Assembly (NCBI GenBank): GCA_003240695.1
Contig: QFNC01000014.1
Span: 1 to 61,308 of the forward strand
Length of the DNA: 61,308 nucleotides
Direction of reading: 5' to 3'
From: Pseudoxanthomonas suwonensis
GTDB lineage: Bacteria; Pseudomonadota; Gammaproteobacteria; Xanthomonadales; Xanthomonadaceae
Position 1 is the first letter of the stretch; every line of letters starts with the position of its first letter. The notes under the pieces are model-generated. The model had not been told where the DNA came from, made no database searches, and saw only the letters and a program-made list of their open reading frames with translations. Position numbers and translations under genes: made by a program. This document shows, one piece after another, positions 14,994 through 23,550 of the stretch.

Positions 14994-17048
14994 TCACGCC
15001 TTTTCCAGCATCGGCGGCAAGGGACAGTGCAGGGCCGCGCAGATCGTGCGCAGCAATTCCGCTTCGGCCACGCTGACGCGGTTGTCGTGGCTGATGGCCG
15101 CGGTCAGCGCTTCCACCAGCAGCTCCTTGCCGGCGGGTTCCAGCAGGTCCAGCGGCTCCCACACCGCATCCAGCGCCTGCACGCCGTCGGCCGGTGCCGC
15201 GAACGACAGGTGGTCGCGCGGCAGCACCCGCTGCAGGCCGGCCAGATAGGCCCGCTGCGCGGCCATGGCATCGCCGTGCCCGTGCTGCGCCACCACCGCC
15301 AGCAGGGTGGCGATGTGTTGCCTGACCTGGTCCAGCTTGCGCCGTCCGAAACGCACGTGACGCGCCGGCTCCAGCGCCTCGCGCACGTGCATCTGCAGCA
15401 GGCGGCCCAGGCAGTATTCGAACAGCGACACGTCGCGGTCGGTGTTGACCATCGCGAACACGGTGTCGAGAAAGGTATCCAGCTGCGGCCGCGGACGCTG
15501 CCGCAGGGCCGGGAACGCCAGCGATGCCAGCGGCAGCCGCAGCATCGGATGCAGGCCGGTCAGGTGCTCGCGCCGCAGGGCCTGTGCGGTGTCGGCCATG
15601 CCCTCGCCCATGCGCGAGACGATCTCGCTGCGCTGATTGGCCAGGACCGGATCCCCATCGGACAGCAGCAGGCCGATCAGCAGCGGCATCACCCATTCCC
15701 GGTCGCGGGCCATCTGCTGCAGTGCCGGCGGCATGACGCGGGTGATGGCATCGGCGCGGCGGTAATCCTCCTGATTGGGATGCGCCACCTGCGCCACCAC
15801 CATCGGCGGCGTGATGGCAAACAGGCTGCCGCTTCCCGGCAAGGACGGCGGCACCACCGGACCTGCGCCGGACTTGCCGGGCATCGGTTGCGGCACCGCA
15901 GCACGCAGCGGTGGTGGCTGCAGGGTCGGCATGGCTTCGCCGTCAAGATGCAACCCCATTGCCAGGTCCTCTTCCAGCCCCACCGGCGGCTGCATCAGCC
16001 ACTGCATGCGCAATCGCTCCAGTTCGCTGCCGGCAAAGGTGGGGTCCAGCTTGCGGATGCGCTCCAGCAGCGGCGGGTGCGTGGCAAACCAGCGGGAAAA
16101 TCCGATGCCGTCGCCGAACAGCATGTGGCTGATTTCCTCTGCGTCGGCACGGCTGCCCAGCCGCGCGCCCTCTTGCATGCCGGCCATTTTCTTCAGCGCT
16201 CCGGCCAGTCCGCTCGTCTGCCTGGTGAACTGCACCGCCGAGGCATCGGCCAGATGTTCTCGGCTGCGGCTGATGCCGGCCTTGATGAGTCTCGCGAAGA
16301 ACAGCCCGACCGCGCCGGAGGCCAGCAGCGCGATGCCGAACAGTGCCGACACGCGCTGTTCGCGGCCAAGGCCCATCGTGCCCGGACGATCGTGGATCAG
16401 CCGCTCGCCGGCCAGCGACAGCAGCAGGATGCCGTGCAGCACGCCCATCAGACGGATGTTCAGGCGCATGTCGCCGTTCAGCACATGGCTGAACTCGTGC
16501 GCGATCACGCCCTGCAATTCGTCGCGGTTCAGCCGGTCCAGCGCACCGCGGGTCACGGCCACGGCGGCATCGGCCGGGCTGTAACCGGCCGCGAAGGCAT
16601 TGATCGCCGCCTCGTGTTCCAGCACGAAGATGCGCGGCACCGGCACGCCGGAGGCGATCGCCATTTCCTCCACCACGTTGCGCAGCCGGTGCAGACTGCC
16701 ATCACCGACCCGGTCGGGCACCGCCGTGCCTCCCATCTTCAGGGCGACGCTTTCACCGCCGCCGCGCAGGCTGGCGATGCGGTACAGCGAGCCGCCGGCG
16801 ATCAGTCCCACGGTGACCAGCGAGCAGAGCAGCAGCAGCAGTACCCGATCGCGATTCAGTCCGAAGAGCAGTTGCGGCACGCTGGCCTCGGCGAAGTCGT
16901 CCATGCCGACTCCGATCATCGCCACCCCGCTCAGCACCAGTACGCCCAGATTCACCGCCAGCACGATGCATGCCACTGCCAGACCGAACAGCAGCAACAG
17001 CCGCGCCGACTGGCGTCTTGCCGCTGCCTGGTGCTCGAAGAAATTCAT
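14994..17048 (-). CDS. M48-family zinc metalloprotease with long C-terminal extension
   Basis: A 684-residue membrane protein. Two hydrophobic segments lie at about 18-45 and 60-80. The zinc motif H184-E-F-S-H188 follows, and a further hydrophobic pair near 205-245, as in HtpX. FATHPPLLERIRKLDP near 340 is the end of the protease domain. The remaining 340 residues, far longer than in HtpX (about 290 in total), form a mostly helical region of unknown role. Located 27 bases after lemA in the same operon. LemA and M48 proteases often occur together, suggesting envelope quality control. Confidence 0.88.
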   Translation of the reverse strand: MNFFEHQAAARRQSARLLLLFGLAVACIVLAVNLGVLVLSGVAMIGVGMDDFAEASVPQLLFGLNRDRVLLLLLCSLVTVGLIAGGSLYRIASLRGGGESVALKMGGTAVPDRVGDGSLHRLRNVVEEMAIASGVPVPRIFVLEHEAAINAFAAGYSPADAAVAVTRGALDRLNRDELQGVIAHEFSHVLNGDMRLNIRLMGVLHGILLLSLAGERLIHDRPGTMGLGREQRVSALFGIALLASGAVGLFFARLIKAGISRSREHLADASAVQFTRQTSGLAGALKKMAGMQEGARLGSRADAEEISHMLFGDGIGFSRWFATHPPLLERIRKLDPTFAGSELERLRMQWLMQPPVGLEEDLAMGLHLDGEAMPTLQPPPLRAAVPQPMPGKSGAGPVVPPSLPGSGSLFAITPPMVVAQVAHPNQEDYRRADAITRVMPPALQQMARDREWVMPLLIGLLLSDGDPVLANQRSEIVSRMGEGMADTAQALRREHLTGLHPMLRLPLASLAFPALRQRPRPQLDTFLDTVFAMVNTDRDVSLFEYCLGRLLQMHVREALEPARHVRFGRRKLDQVRQHIATLLAVVAQHGHGDAMAAQRAYLAGLQRVLPRDHLSFAAPADGVQALDAVWEPLDLLEPAGKELLVEALTAAISHDNRVSVAEAELLRTICAALHCPLPPMLEKA

Positions 17049-17075
17049 GCCGGCAGTCTCCCGTGGTCGTGCTGG

Positions 17076-17684
17076 TCAGAACTGCACCTTCGGCGCGACC
17101 CGCACCGCCTCGCGCGATTCGGCCGGGATTTCCAGCAGTGCCGCCGGCTGGAAGTTGAACGCTCCGGCGATCACGCTGGCGGGAAACACCTCGCGCCGGT
17201 TGTTGTAGGCCAGCACGGCATCGTTGAAGGCCTGCCGGGCGAAGGCGACCCTGTTTTCGGTGCTGGTCAGCTCCTCGGTGAGCTGCATCATGTTCTGGCT
17301 GGCCTTCAGGTCCGGATAGGCCTCGGCCACCGCCAGCAGGCGTCCCAGCGCCGCATTCAACACGCCCTGCCCCTGTTCCAGCTGCGCCATCGCACCGGGA
17401 TCGCCCGGATTGGCCTTCGCGGCCGCCAGTCCCGACACGGCCGCGCCGCGGGCCGCCACCACCGCTTCCAGCGTGTCGCGCTCGTGGGTCAGGTAGCCCT
17501 TCACCGTTTCCACCAGGTTGGGAATCAGGTCGAAACGGCGCTGCAATTGCACGTCGATCTGGGCGAAGGCGTTCCTGAAGGCGTTGCGGGCACGGACCAG
17601 GCCGTTGTAGATGCTCACGCCCCACAGCGCGATCACGATCACGCAGATGCCGATGATTGCCAGGATTATCAATGCGATGGACAT
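17076..17684 (-). CDS. lemA: LemA family membrane protein
   Basis: A 202-residue protein with one N-terminal membrane helix (about 3-25) and a long alpha-helical periplasmic or cytosolic bundle. Family blocks are NGLVRARNAFRNAFAQIDVQ, RRFDLIPNLVETVKGY near 50 and FARQAFNDAVLAYNN near 152. The function is not established in bacteria. It leads a two-gene operon with the M48 protease and faces the divergent hydrolase gene at 17768. Confidence 0.92.
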   Translation of the reverse strand: MSIALIILAIIGICVIVIALWGVSIYNGLVRARNAFRNAFAQIDVQLQRRFDLIPNLVETVKGYLTHERDTLEAVVAARGAAVSGLAAAKANPGDPGAMAQLEQGQGVLNAALGRLLAVAEAYPDLKASQNMMQLTEELTSTENRVAFARQAFNDAVLAYNNRREVFPASVIAGAFNFQPAALLEIPAESREAVRVAPKVQF

Positions 17685-17723
17685 CGAACTTGCCCCTGTT
17701 CATGCAAAGGAAGGTGAAGACGG

Positions 17724-17729
17724 TATGAT
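17724..17729 (+). promoter_or_regulatory. -10-like TATGAT before the serine hydrolase
   Basis: TATGAT lies 38 bases ahead of ATG 17768, in the divergent gap with lemA. No good -35 was found. The hexamer matches the -10 seen before metK in this window. Confidence 0.4.
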
Positions 17730-17767
17730 CAAACCCGCTCCACCAGCATACGCAGGGGACCCTTCCG

Positions 17768-19150
17768 ATGAAAGCCAATCGCAGCCTGCCCTTCCGGCAT
17801 TCGCGCCGCTCCACCCGTGCCGCGCTGCTGTGCCTGCTGGCGCTGCCCATCACGGTGGGCACTTCCGCACAGACCGGTTTGCAATGGCGCACGCCGTCCG
17901 GCACGGTGCCCACCACCGGCACCCGGCCGGCCACGGTGAACCTGCCGCCATTGCAGGTGCAGGGCGTGACTCCGGTGCGGCCGCTGGCGGCGGGATTCAA
18001 CGTGGCCGAGTTCGAGCAGATCGCGCAGAATCTGGTCGCCGCACAGAAGGTGCCCGGCCTGGCCATGGCCATCGTGCAGAACGGCCGCGTGCTGACTGCG
18101 CGCGGCTACGGCATCACCGACATGCGCAATGCCGAGGCGGTGGATGCACACACCGTGTTCCGGCTGGCGTCGCTGTCCAAGTCGTTCGCCGGTACAGTGA
18201 CCGGCATGCTGGTGGCCGAAGGCGCATTGCGCTGGGACAGCAAGATTGCCGACTACATGCCCAGCCTGCGGTTTTCCAATCCCGAGGCGGCTACGAACCT
18301 GACCGTGGCCGATGTGCTCAGCCATCGCGTGGGCCTGTCGCAGCACAACGCCTTCGACCGCGACATCGAGGCCAATGCCGACTACCGCAGCGTGGTGCAG
18401 AAACTGGCCTACGCACCGATGAAATGCCAGCCCGGCGATTGCTACGCCTACCAGAACGTGGCTTTCAGCCTGATCGGCGACGTGGTGTACGGCAGCAGCG
18501 GACAGTTCTACGGCGAAGCGGTGTCGCGCCGCATCTTCAAACCCTTGGGCATGAACGATGCCAGCGTGGGGCTGGAAGGCATCCAGGCCAGTCCGCGCTG
18601 GGCCAAGCCGCATGTGCGCGCGCGTGGCGGGTGGGCATCCGTTTCGCCCAAGCCCACCTACTACCGGGTGGCGCCGGCTGCCGGCGTCAACGCCAGCATC
18701 AGCGACATGGCGCAATGGCTGGTGGCGCAAACGGGCCATCGCCCGGACGTGCTGCCGCCATCGTTGCTGGCCACGCTGCAATCGCCCATCGTGGCCACGC
18801 CGGGCGAAATGCGCAGTTCGTCCTGGCGCCGCGAACGCCTGACCGGTGCCGGTTACGGCCTGGGCTGGCGCGCCTACGATTACGCCGGCCAGCGCGTGGT
18901 GTTCCATGGCGGCGCCGTGCAGGGCTATCGCGGTGCCGTGGCGCTGGTGCCTGGACACGACCTGGGCATCGCGCTGCTGTGGAATGGCGAAAGCGCCGCG
19001 CCGACCGGCCTGGTTCCCACCATCTTGGATCGCGCCATGGGGCTTCCGTACCACGCCTGGATCCAGGATGCGGGCAACCCTGCCCTGCCCTTCGGCACGG
19101 ATCCGCCGCTGTTCGGGTCCGGCGCGCCGCCGGAAGCTGCGCCCGAATGA
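17768..19150 (+). CDS. Class C beta-lactamase-related serine hydrolase, secreted
   Basis: A 460-residue protein with a positively charged start and hydrophobic segment (about 17-35) ending near GTSAQ, a signal peptide. The three serine-hydrolase motifs are present: S135-L-S-K138, Y228-Q-N230 and H380-G-G. The family includes AmpC, EstB-type esterases and D-aminopeptidases. The HGG rather than KTG third motif and the 460-residue length favour an esterase or peptidase over a real beta-lactamase. No ampR-like gene is next to it. Confidence 0.88.
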   Translation: MKANRSLPFRHSRRSTRAALLCLLALPITVGTSAQTGLQWRTPSGTVPTTGTRPATVNLPPLQVQGVTPVRPLAAGFNVAEFEQIAQNLVAAQKVPGLAMAIVQNGRVLTARGYGITDMRNAEAVDAHTVFRLASLSKSFAGTVTGMLVAEGALRWDSKIADYMPSLRFSNPEAATNLTVADVLSHRVGLSQHNAFDRDIEANADYRSVVQKLAYAPMKCQPGDCYAYQNVAFSLIGDVVYGSSGQFYGEAVSRRIFKPLGMNDASVGLEGIQASPRWAKPHVRARGGWASVSPKPTYYRVAPAAGVNASISDMAQWLVAQTGHRPDVLPPSLLATLQSPIVATPGEMRSSSWRRERLTGAGYGLGWRAYDYAGQRVVFHGGAVQGYRGAVALVPGHDLGIALLWNGESAAPTGLVPTILDRAMGLPYHAWIQDAGNPALPFGTDPPLFGSGAPPEAAPE

Positions 19151-19183
19151 TGCCCGCATGAGTTGACCTTCGGGCAAAGAAAA

Positions 19184-19218
19184 CCCCCGTGCTGCCCGGG
19201 TATGCAGAACGGGGGTCC
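19184..19218 (-). terminator. Terminator of the histone-like gene
   Basis: Stem ACCCCCGT / ACGGGGGT with an 18-base loop, followed on the minus strand by TTTTCTTT. It lies just beyond the stop at 19237 and also before the end of the plus-strand hydrolase region. Confidence 0.75.
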
Positions 19219-19236
19219 GAGTCGGATGTCGACCGG

Positions 19237-19665
19237 TTACATCGAGGGCGTCGGCGCAATCGGCAACAACACCGGTGCTTCGGCACCATTGCGCTTGGCC
19301 GGCTTGCGTGCCGCGGCCTTCTTCGCGGCCGGCTTCTTTGCCGCCTTCTTCGCGGCCGGCTTCTTGGCTGCAGTCTTCTTCACGACCTTCTTGGCCGCTT
19401 TCTTCACTGCCTTCTTGGCCGCAGGCTTCTTCGCTGCAGCCTTTTTCACGCCCTTCTTCGCGGCTTTCTTCACTGCCTTCTTCGCGGCAACCTTCTTCAC
19501 CGCCTTCTTGGCGACGGCCTTCTTGGTTACTTTCTTCGCGGCTTTCTTCACCGCCTTCTTCGCCGCCGGTTTCTTGGCAGCGGCCTTCTTGGCGGGAGCT
19601 TTCTTCGCTGCCGTTTTCTTGGCAGCCTTTTTCACGGTCTTGCCGGTGGATTTCTTCATGGCCAT
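19237..19665 (-). CDS. Lysine/alanine-rich histone H1-like DNA-binding protein
   Basis: A 142-residue, extremely basic protein made almost wholly of Lys, Ala, Pro and Val in AAKK, KKAVKKA and KKPAAKK repeats from about residue 8 to 122. It ends in a non-repetitive tail (RNGAEAPVLLPIAPTPSM). Such H1-like proteins bind and compact DNA in many proteobacteria. A GAGGAG ribosome site lies 9 bases upstream of ATG 19665; a second ATG at 19659 is also in frame. The repeats are imperfect at the DNA level, so length changes by slippage are plausible. The opposite strand is also open, but that is a by-product of the repeats. Confidence 0.85.
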   Translation of the reverse strand: MAMKKSTGKTVKKAAKKTAAKKAPAKKAAAKKPAAKKAVKKAAKKVTKKAVAKKAVKKVAAKKAVKKAAKKGVKKAAAKKPAAKKAVKKAAKKVVKKTAAKKPAAKKAAKKPAAKKAAARKPAKRNGAEAPVLLPIAPTPSM

Positions 19666-20276
19666 GGTATGGCACTCCTCATCGATGGGTTGTCCTGCTG
19701 ATACCCGGTACTGCCAATGCTCCGGGAGTCGGACCCGGAGCAGCCGATCCGGCGCCGACGGCGCACGGATGGATGCGTGGTTGCGAAGACGGTGCTCCGC
19801 ACGGAACAGGCGACGCCTGCAGCCGATCGCCGTTGCAGCACTGCCCGGCATGCACCGCGACGCTGCATGTGCAGTGCGAGGGACAGCCCGACGATGGCGA
19901 GGTGATGCGGCATGCACGGATGATGACGTCGTGTTGTGGCGAAACCTAATCACGCATTCGCGCACTGTCAACACGCGATGGCACGGCCGAGCGCGTGAGC
20001 ACAACGCATCGCATCGCGGACCACGCACGCAACTTGCTTGCACGAGTGTCGAGCCGCACCGGACGGATGTACACGGATGAAGAAGAAAACATGGAAAAAG
20101 AAGCTGTTTTCTTCTGCGCTGCAGCTGCGGTCCTTGCAGATGCAGCAAGCGGACAGGATCGAATCGATTCCGTCCCACGGGGCAGCCACGGCCGACTGCA
20201 ACGCCACCGCATGCGATGTCGATGGCATCTGCTTGCGGCACCGGCAACGCGATTTGCGCAAAACTGCGCAGACCGC
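19666..20276. other. Long non-coding stretch between the histone-like gene and gcvH
   Basis: About 600 bases without a convincing gene. It holds the candidate promoter above and a perfect 11-bp inverted repeat (arms 20081-20091 and 20105-20115, 13-base loop) inside an AT-rich patch. The short plus-strand frame at 20038-20316 has no ribosome site, and its codon use is unlike the neighbours. A small RNA or long leader is possible but not shown. Confidence 0.5.
19943..19971 (-). promoter_or_regulatory. Candidate sigma-70 promoter of the histone-like gene
   Basis: A perfect TTGACA (19971-19966, minus strand) is followed after 17 bases by TAGGTT. If used, it gives a leader of some 270 bases before the start codon. 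The -35 is strong and the -10 weak. Confidence 0.4.
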
Positions 20277-20309
20277 AAAAACGAAACGGCCACCCGAGGG
20301 CGGCCGTTT
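20277..20309 (-). terminator. Terminator after gcvH
   Basis: Stem AAACGGCC / GGCCGTTT with a 10-base loop, followed on the minus strand by GTTTTTG, 22 bases beyond the gcvH stop. Confidence 0.85.
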
Positions 20310-20330
20310 GCATTGATCCGGGCGCGGCGA

Positions 20331-20726
20331 TCAGTGATCGTCTTCCTCGACCAGTTCGGCGTAGTCGTCGGGGCCCAGCATGTCGTTGAACTGGTCCGCC
20401 TCGTCCAGCTCGAGCACGAACAGCCAGCCGTCGCCGTAGGCATCCTCGTTGATGGTTTCCGGCTTGTCGGCCAGCACCGCGTTCACTTCCACCACGGTGC
20501 CGCTGAGCGGCGCATACACGTCCGATGCCGCCTTCACCGATTCCACCACGGCGCACGCCGCGCCGGCCTCCACCCGATCGCCCACCTGCGGCAGCTCCAC
20601 GTACACCAGGTCGCCCAGCAGTCCCTGGGCATGATCGGAAATGCCGACGGTGGCCTTGCCGTCGCCTTCCATGCGCGCCCATTCGTGGGACTTCATGAAC
20701 TTCAGATCGCCGGGAATCTCACTCAT
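20331..20726 (-). CDS. gcvH: Glycine cleavage system H protein
   Basis: A 131-residue lipoyl carrier that shuttles the aminomethyl group between the P, T and L proteins. The lipoylated Lys65 lies in VVESVKAASD. KSHEWARMEGDGKATVGIS near 12-30 is the family start. The gene follows gcvT on the minus strand with an 88-base gap, and a terminator closes the unit. gcvP is not in the window, so the system is split across the chromosome. Confidence 0.95.
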   Translation of the reverse strand: MSEIPGDLKFMKSHEWARMEGDGKATVGISDHAQGLLGDLVYVELPQVGDRVEAGAACAVVESVKAASDVYAPLSGTVVEVNAVLADKPETINEDAYGDGWLFVLELDEADQFNDMLGPDDYAELVEEDDH

Positions 20727-20814
20727 TGCTCGGGCTCCGCGTCAGGAACAGTGGAATGGGGATAAGTGTATCGCCATGGCGTGACCGCGCGCATCGCCAT
20801 GGCGTCTTTTCGGT

Positions 20815-21912
20815 TCAATCGAACAGGCTGGCACCATCGCGCACGAACGGCAGCGGCACCACCCGCACCGTCACCTGACGGCCGCGGATGTCCACATGCA
20901 CCTGGCCCGGATCGCCCGCCGGCACGCGGGCCAACGCGATCGCCTTGCCCAGCGTGGGCGAAAACGTGCCGGACAGGACCTCACCGCTGCCGCAGGCGGC
21001 CTGTACCGTCTGGCCATGGCGCAGCACGCCCTTTTCGTCCATCACCAGTCCGATCAGCTGCCGCGCCGTTCCGGCTGCACGCAGCGCTTCGATGGCGGCG
21101 CGTCCGTTGAACGCGCGATCGCCATCCAGCGACACGGTCCACGCCAGCGCGGCCTCGTCCGGCAGCACCGATTCGTCCATGTCCTGTCCGTACAGATTCA
21201 TGCCGGCTTCCAGACGCAGCGTGTCACGCGCGCCGAGGCCGGCCGGATGCACGCCGGCAGCCAGCAGCGCATCCCACACGGCCACGGCGTGCTGCTGCGG
21301 CAGGGTGATTTCGAACCCGTCTTCGCCGGTATAGCCGGTACGTGCCAGGAACAGCGGGATCCCGTCGGCGGTGTGCGTCTGCAATGCCGCGAAACGCCCC
21401 AGTTTCTCCGCCTTGGCCCGGTGATCGGGTGGCAGCAACCCGATCACCTTGGCCCGGGCATCGGGCCCTTGCACGGCGATCATCCCCAATTCCGGCCGTT
21501 CGGTCACCTGCACGCCGAACGGCGCGGCCTCGGCGGAGATCCACGCGAGGTCCTTGTCGCGCGTGGCCGCATTCACCACCAGCCGGAAGGCGTCCTCGGC
21601 GAGGAAATACACGATCAGATCGTCGATGACCCCGCCGGCCTCATCCAGCATGGCCGTGTACAGCGCCTTGCCCGGTTTCTGCAGCTTGTCCACCGAATTG
21701 GCGATGAGCTTGCGCAGGAAGGGCCGTGCCTGTGCCCCGGACAGGTCCACCACGGTCATGTGCGAGACGTCGAACATGCCGGCATCGCGGCGCACGTGGT
21801 GGTGCTCGTCGATCTGCGAGCCGTAGTGCAGGGGCATGTCCCAGCCCCCGAAATCCACCATTTTCGCGCCCAGCGCGCGGTGGCTGTCGTTCAATGCGGT
21901 CTTGCGGATCAT
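20815..21912 (-). CDS. gcvT: Aminomethyltransferase (glycine cleavage T protein)
   Basis: A 365-residue tetrahydrofolate-dependent enzyme that releases ammonia and makes methylene-THF from the H-protein-bound intermediate. Motifs include VDFGGWDMPLHYGSQIDEHH near 19-38, MFDVSHMTVVDLSG near 46, ARTGYTGEDGFEI near 194 and GLGARDTLRLEAGMNLYGQD near 229. ATG 21912 gives family length; the frame stays open upstream without homology. No glycine riboswitch is visible in the 65 bases before it. Confidence 0.95.
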   Translation of the reverse strand: MIRKTALNDSHRALGAKMVDFGGWDMPLHYGSQIDEHHHVRRDAGMFDVSHMTVVDLSGAQARPFLRKLIANSVDKLQKPGKALYTAMLDEAGGVIDDLIVYFLAEDAFRLVVNAATRDKDLAWISAEAAPFGVQVTERPELGMIAVQGPDARAKVIGLLPPDHRAKAEKLGRFAALQTHTADGIPLFLARTGYTGEDGFEITLPQQHAVAVWDALLAAGVHPAGLGARDTLRLEAGMNLYGQDMDESVLPDEAALAWTVSLDGDRAFNGRAAIEALRAAGTARQLIGLVMDEKGVLRHGQTVQAACGSGEVLSGTFSPTLGKAIALARVPAGDPGQVHVDIRGRQVTVRVVPLPFVRDGASLFD

Positions 21913-21977
21913 GCGGCGCTCGCGGTGCGGACGATGCAGCATTGTCGCATCGCCTCCATCGGTCCGCATCCCATGCG

Positions 21978-22526
21978 TCACCCGGGCGGGGGATGCGCGA
22001 CATCGGTGAGCGTGGAACGCGACCCTGCATGACGCAGCGCCTGCGCCACGGCCGGCAGCGCGTGCGCGGAGGCGATGCGCAGGGTCGCGCCCAGTGTGCG
22101 CTGGCCATCGATCCATGCCGCATGGAAATCGAGCACGCTGCTGCACCAGCGCTCGCCTGCCACATGCCGGCACAGCTTGCTCCATAGCGGGCAGCGTTGC
22201 GAGGCTGCGCTCAGGCCATCGCCATCGCAGGCAAGCCGCCGCGACACGCGTTGCCATGCATCCGCATCGGTATCGGGCATGCGGTACAAGCGCCAGCAGG
22301 CGCGCGTCAGCGGATCACGGAACACGATCCATTCCAGCACGCCTTCGGCGTGGAGCAACGCACCGGCATGCGCGGAGCGGGCGCACGCCCATCCATCCAG
22401 CTCGCCGCCCAGGTCGCTGCGCCAGACACACAGCACCGGACCCAGATCGGCCAATTGGGCAGCGCCCGGCAGCGTCCGGATCGGCGTGCAGCGCGGCTGG
22501 GCCATGCCGATCACCGCCAGCGTCAT
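21978..22526 (-). CDS. Hypothetical protein of the heme-uptake operon
   Basis: A 182-residue protein without signal peptide or clear membrane helix, rich in Trp, Arg and Cys. Its ATG overlaps the stop of the DUF6607 gene by four bases, so it is translationally coupled to the TonB receptor operon. I do not recognise a domain. Position suggests a role in cytosolic heme handling, in the place where other species carry HutX/HmuS-type genes, but no such motif is visible. Confidence 0.7.
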   Translation of the reverse strand: MTLAVIGMAQPRCTPIRTLPGAAQLADLGPVLCVWRSDLGGELDGWACARSAHAGALLHAEGVLEWIVFRDPLTRACWRLYRMPDTDADAWQRVSRRLACDGDGLSAASQRCPLWSKLCRHVAGERWCSSVLDFHAAWIDGQRTLGATLRIASAHALPAVAQALRHAGSRSTLTDVAHPPPG

Positions 22527-23512
22527 TTTCCGGCAGTGGCAGCGGCTGTTTCACCGACTGCGCTGGCGGCTGGCCGCGCCCAGCGTTGGAACACGGCATC
22601 GATGTCGGCATCGGACACCGATTCGCCGCGCTGGATGCGTTCGGCCTGCTCGAACAGCGGCACGATCATCGCCATGCCGTCCACCGGCATGTCCAGATGC
22701 AACCCTGCCGGCGACTGCAGCCGCTGGCCCCAGCGTGTGCGCACACGCGCCCAATAATCAGCGGTGGCCTTCCAGTACTGGCGTGCCGGGGCGAAATCGA
22801 TCTCGGTCGTGCGCCGGTAGTCGTTGAATCCCTGTTCGCGCACCAGTACCCGGTCGATGCGTCCATCCGGATGGCGCCGCACCTTGGTGTTGTCCTGTTC
22901 GTGGGTCCAGCCGCCGGGCGTGATGGTGTGCCGGTTGATCACGCGCAGCGCGTTGTAGTCCTTGCGCTGGGTGTATTCGCGCCGCGGCAGTGGCCGCCAG
23001 GTGGCATCGGATGTCCAGGTGGACACGGCGCCATCGTGCTGCCAGCGACCCGTACCGCAGTAACGCGGCGCATCGCTGACCTCGTACACGCACTGGGTCC
23101 AGGCCTGCGCTGTTTCGGTCTGCGGCAGGACATGCGGACGCCAGGTCTGGTCGGCATCGAATTCGAACCGGCTGGCCGCCTGCCAGGTCCAGTCCTGTCG
23201 CCAGTGCTTGGTGACGTGACCGCTGCGCACGTCCAGCAGGAGGTGTTGCAGCACGATCCGCTGCGGCGTGTCTTCCACCACGATGACGATTTCATCGCCG
23301 CCGCTGTGCTTGGCTGGGCGGCGTTCGTAGCCCGATTCCAGCACCACTGTTTCGGTGAAATCGAAATCGACCTGATACTCGCCCTGCATGGCCAGGATGG
23401 TCGACCGATCGCGCGTGTCCGGCGCCGACCCGGCTGGTGTGCCGGCCTGCGCACTGCAGAGTCCGGGCGACAAGGCCGCCGCAAGCATCAGGATGTGTCG
23501 CTGCATGATCAT
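22523..23512 (-). CDS. DUF6607 family exported protein of the heme-uptake operon
   Basis: A 329-residue protein with an N-terminal signal peptide (MIMQRHILMLAAALSPGLCSA). The mature part is rich in Trp and Tyr, with blocks FDFTETVVLESGYERR near 52 and HEQDNTKVRRHPDGRIDRVL near 204. It matches what I know as DUF6607, a family usually sitting beside TonB-dependent heme receptors in xanthomonads. A periplasmic or lipid-side accessory role in heme uptake is likely; the mechanism is unknown. Two starts (23512, 23506) are possible. It follows the receptor gene by 38 bases. Confidence 0.75.
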   Translation of the reverse strand: MIMQRHILMLAAALSPGLCSAQAGTPAGSAPDTRDRSTILAMQGEYQVDFDFTETVVLESGYERRPAKHSGGDEIVIVVEDTPQRIVLQHLLLDVRSGHVTKHWRQDWTWQAASRFEFDADQTWRPHVLPQTETAQAWTQCVYEVSDAPRYCGTGRWQHDGAVSTWTSDATWRPLPRREYTQRKDYNALRVINRHTITPGGWTHEQDNTKVRRHPDGRIDRVLVREQGFNDYRRTTEIDFAPARQYWKATADYWARVRTRWGQRLQSPAGLHLDMPVDGMAMIVPLFEQAERIQRGESVSDADIDAVFQRWARPAASAVGETAAATAGK

Positions 23513-23550
23513 TGGGGGGGATCGCTCTGATTGGGGTGGATGGGAGTGGC

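Noticed and set aside
15027..17717. 896-codon plus-strand frame opposite the M48 and lemA genes
   Set aside because: Gln/His/Arg-rich antisense shadow; both minus-strand genes have clear family motifs.
17729..19675. 648-codon minus-strand frame with Glu/Gly/Arg repeats
   Set aside because: Produced by the AAG/GCC repeats of the histone-like gene read in another frame and by antisense of the hydrolase.
19163..19701. Plus-strand hydrophobic repeat proteins (Phe/Ala or Leu-rich) over the histone-like gene
   Set aside because: They are the complement of Lys/Ala codons; no start signal, and the minus-strand gene has ribosome site and terminator.
20038..20316. 92-codon plus-strand ORF with a Lys-rich start
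   Set aside because: No ribosome site, runs into the gcvH terminator, codon use not like genes.
21913..21977. Glycine riboswitch ahead of gcvT
   Set aside because: Only 65 bases are available and no aptamer core motif is seen.
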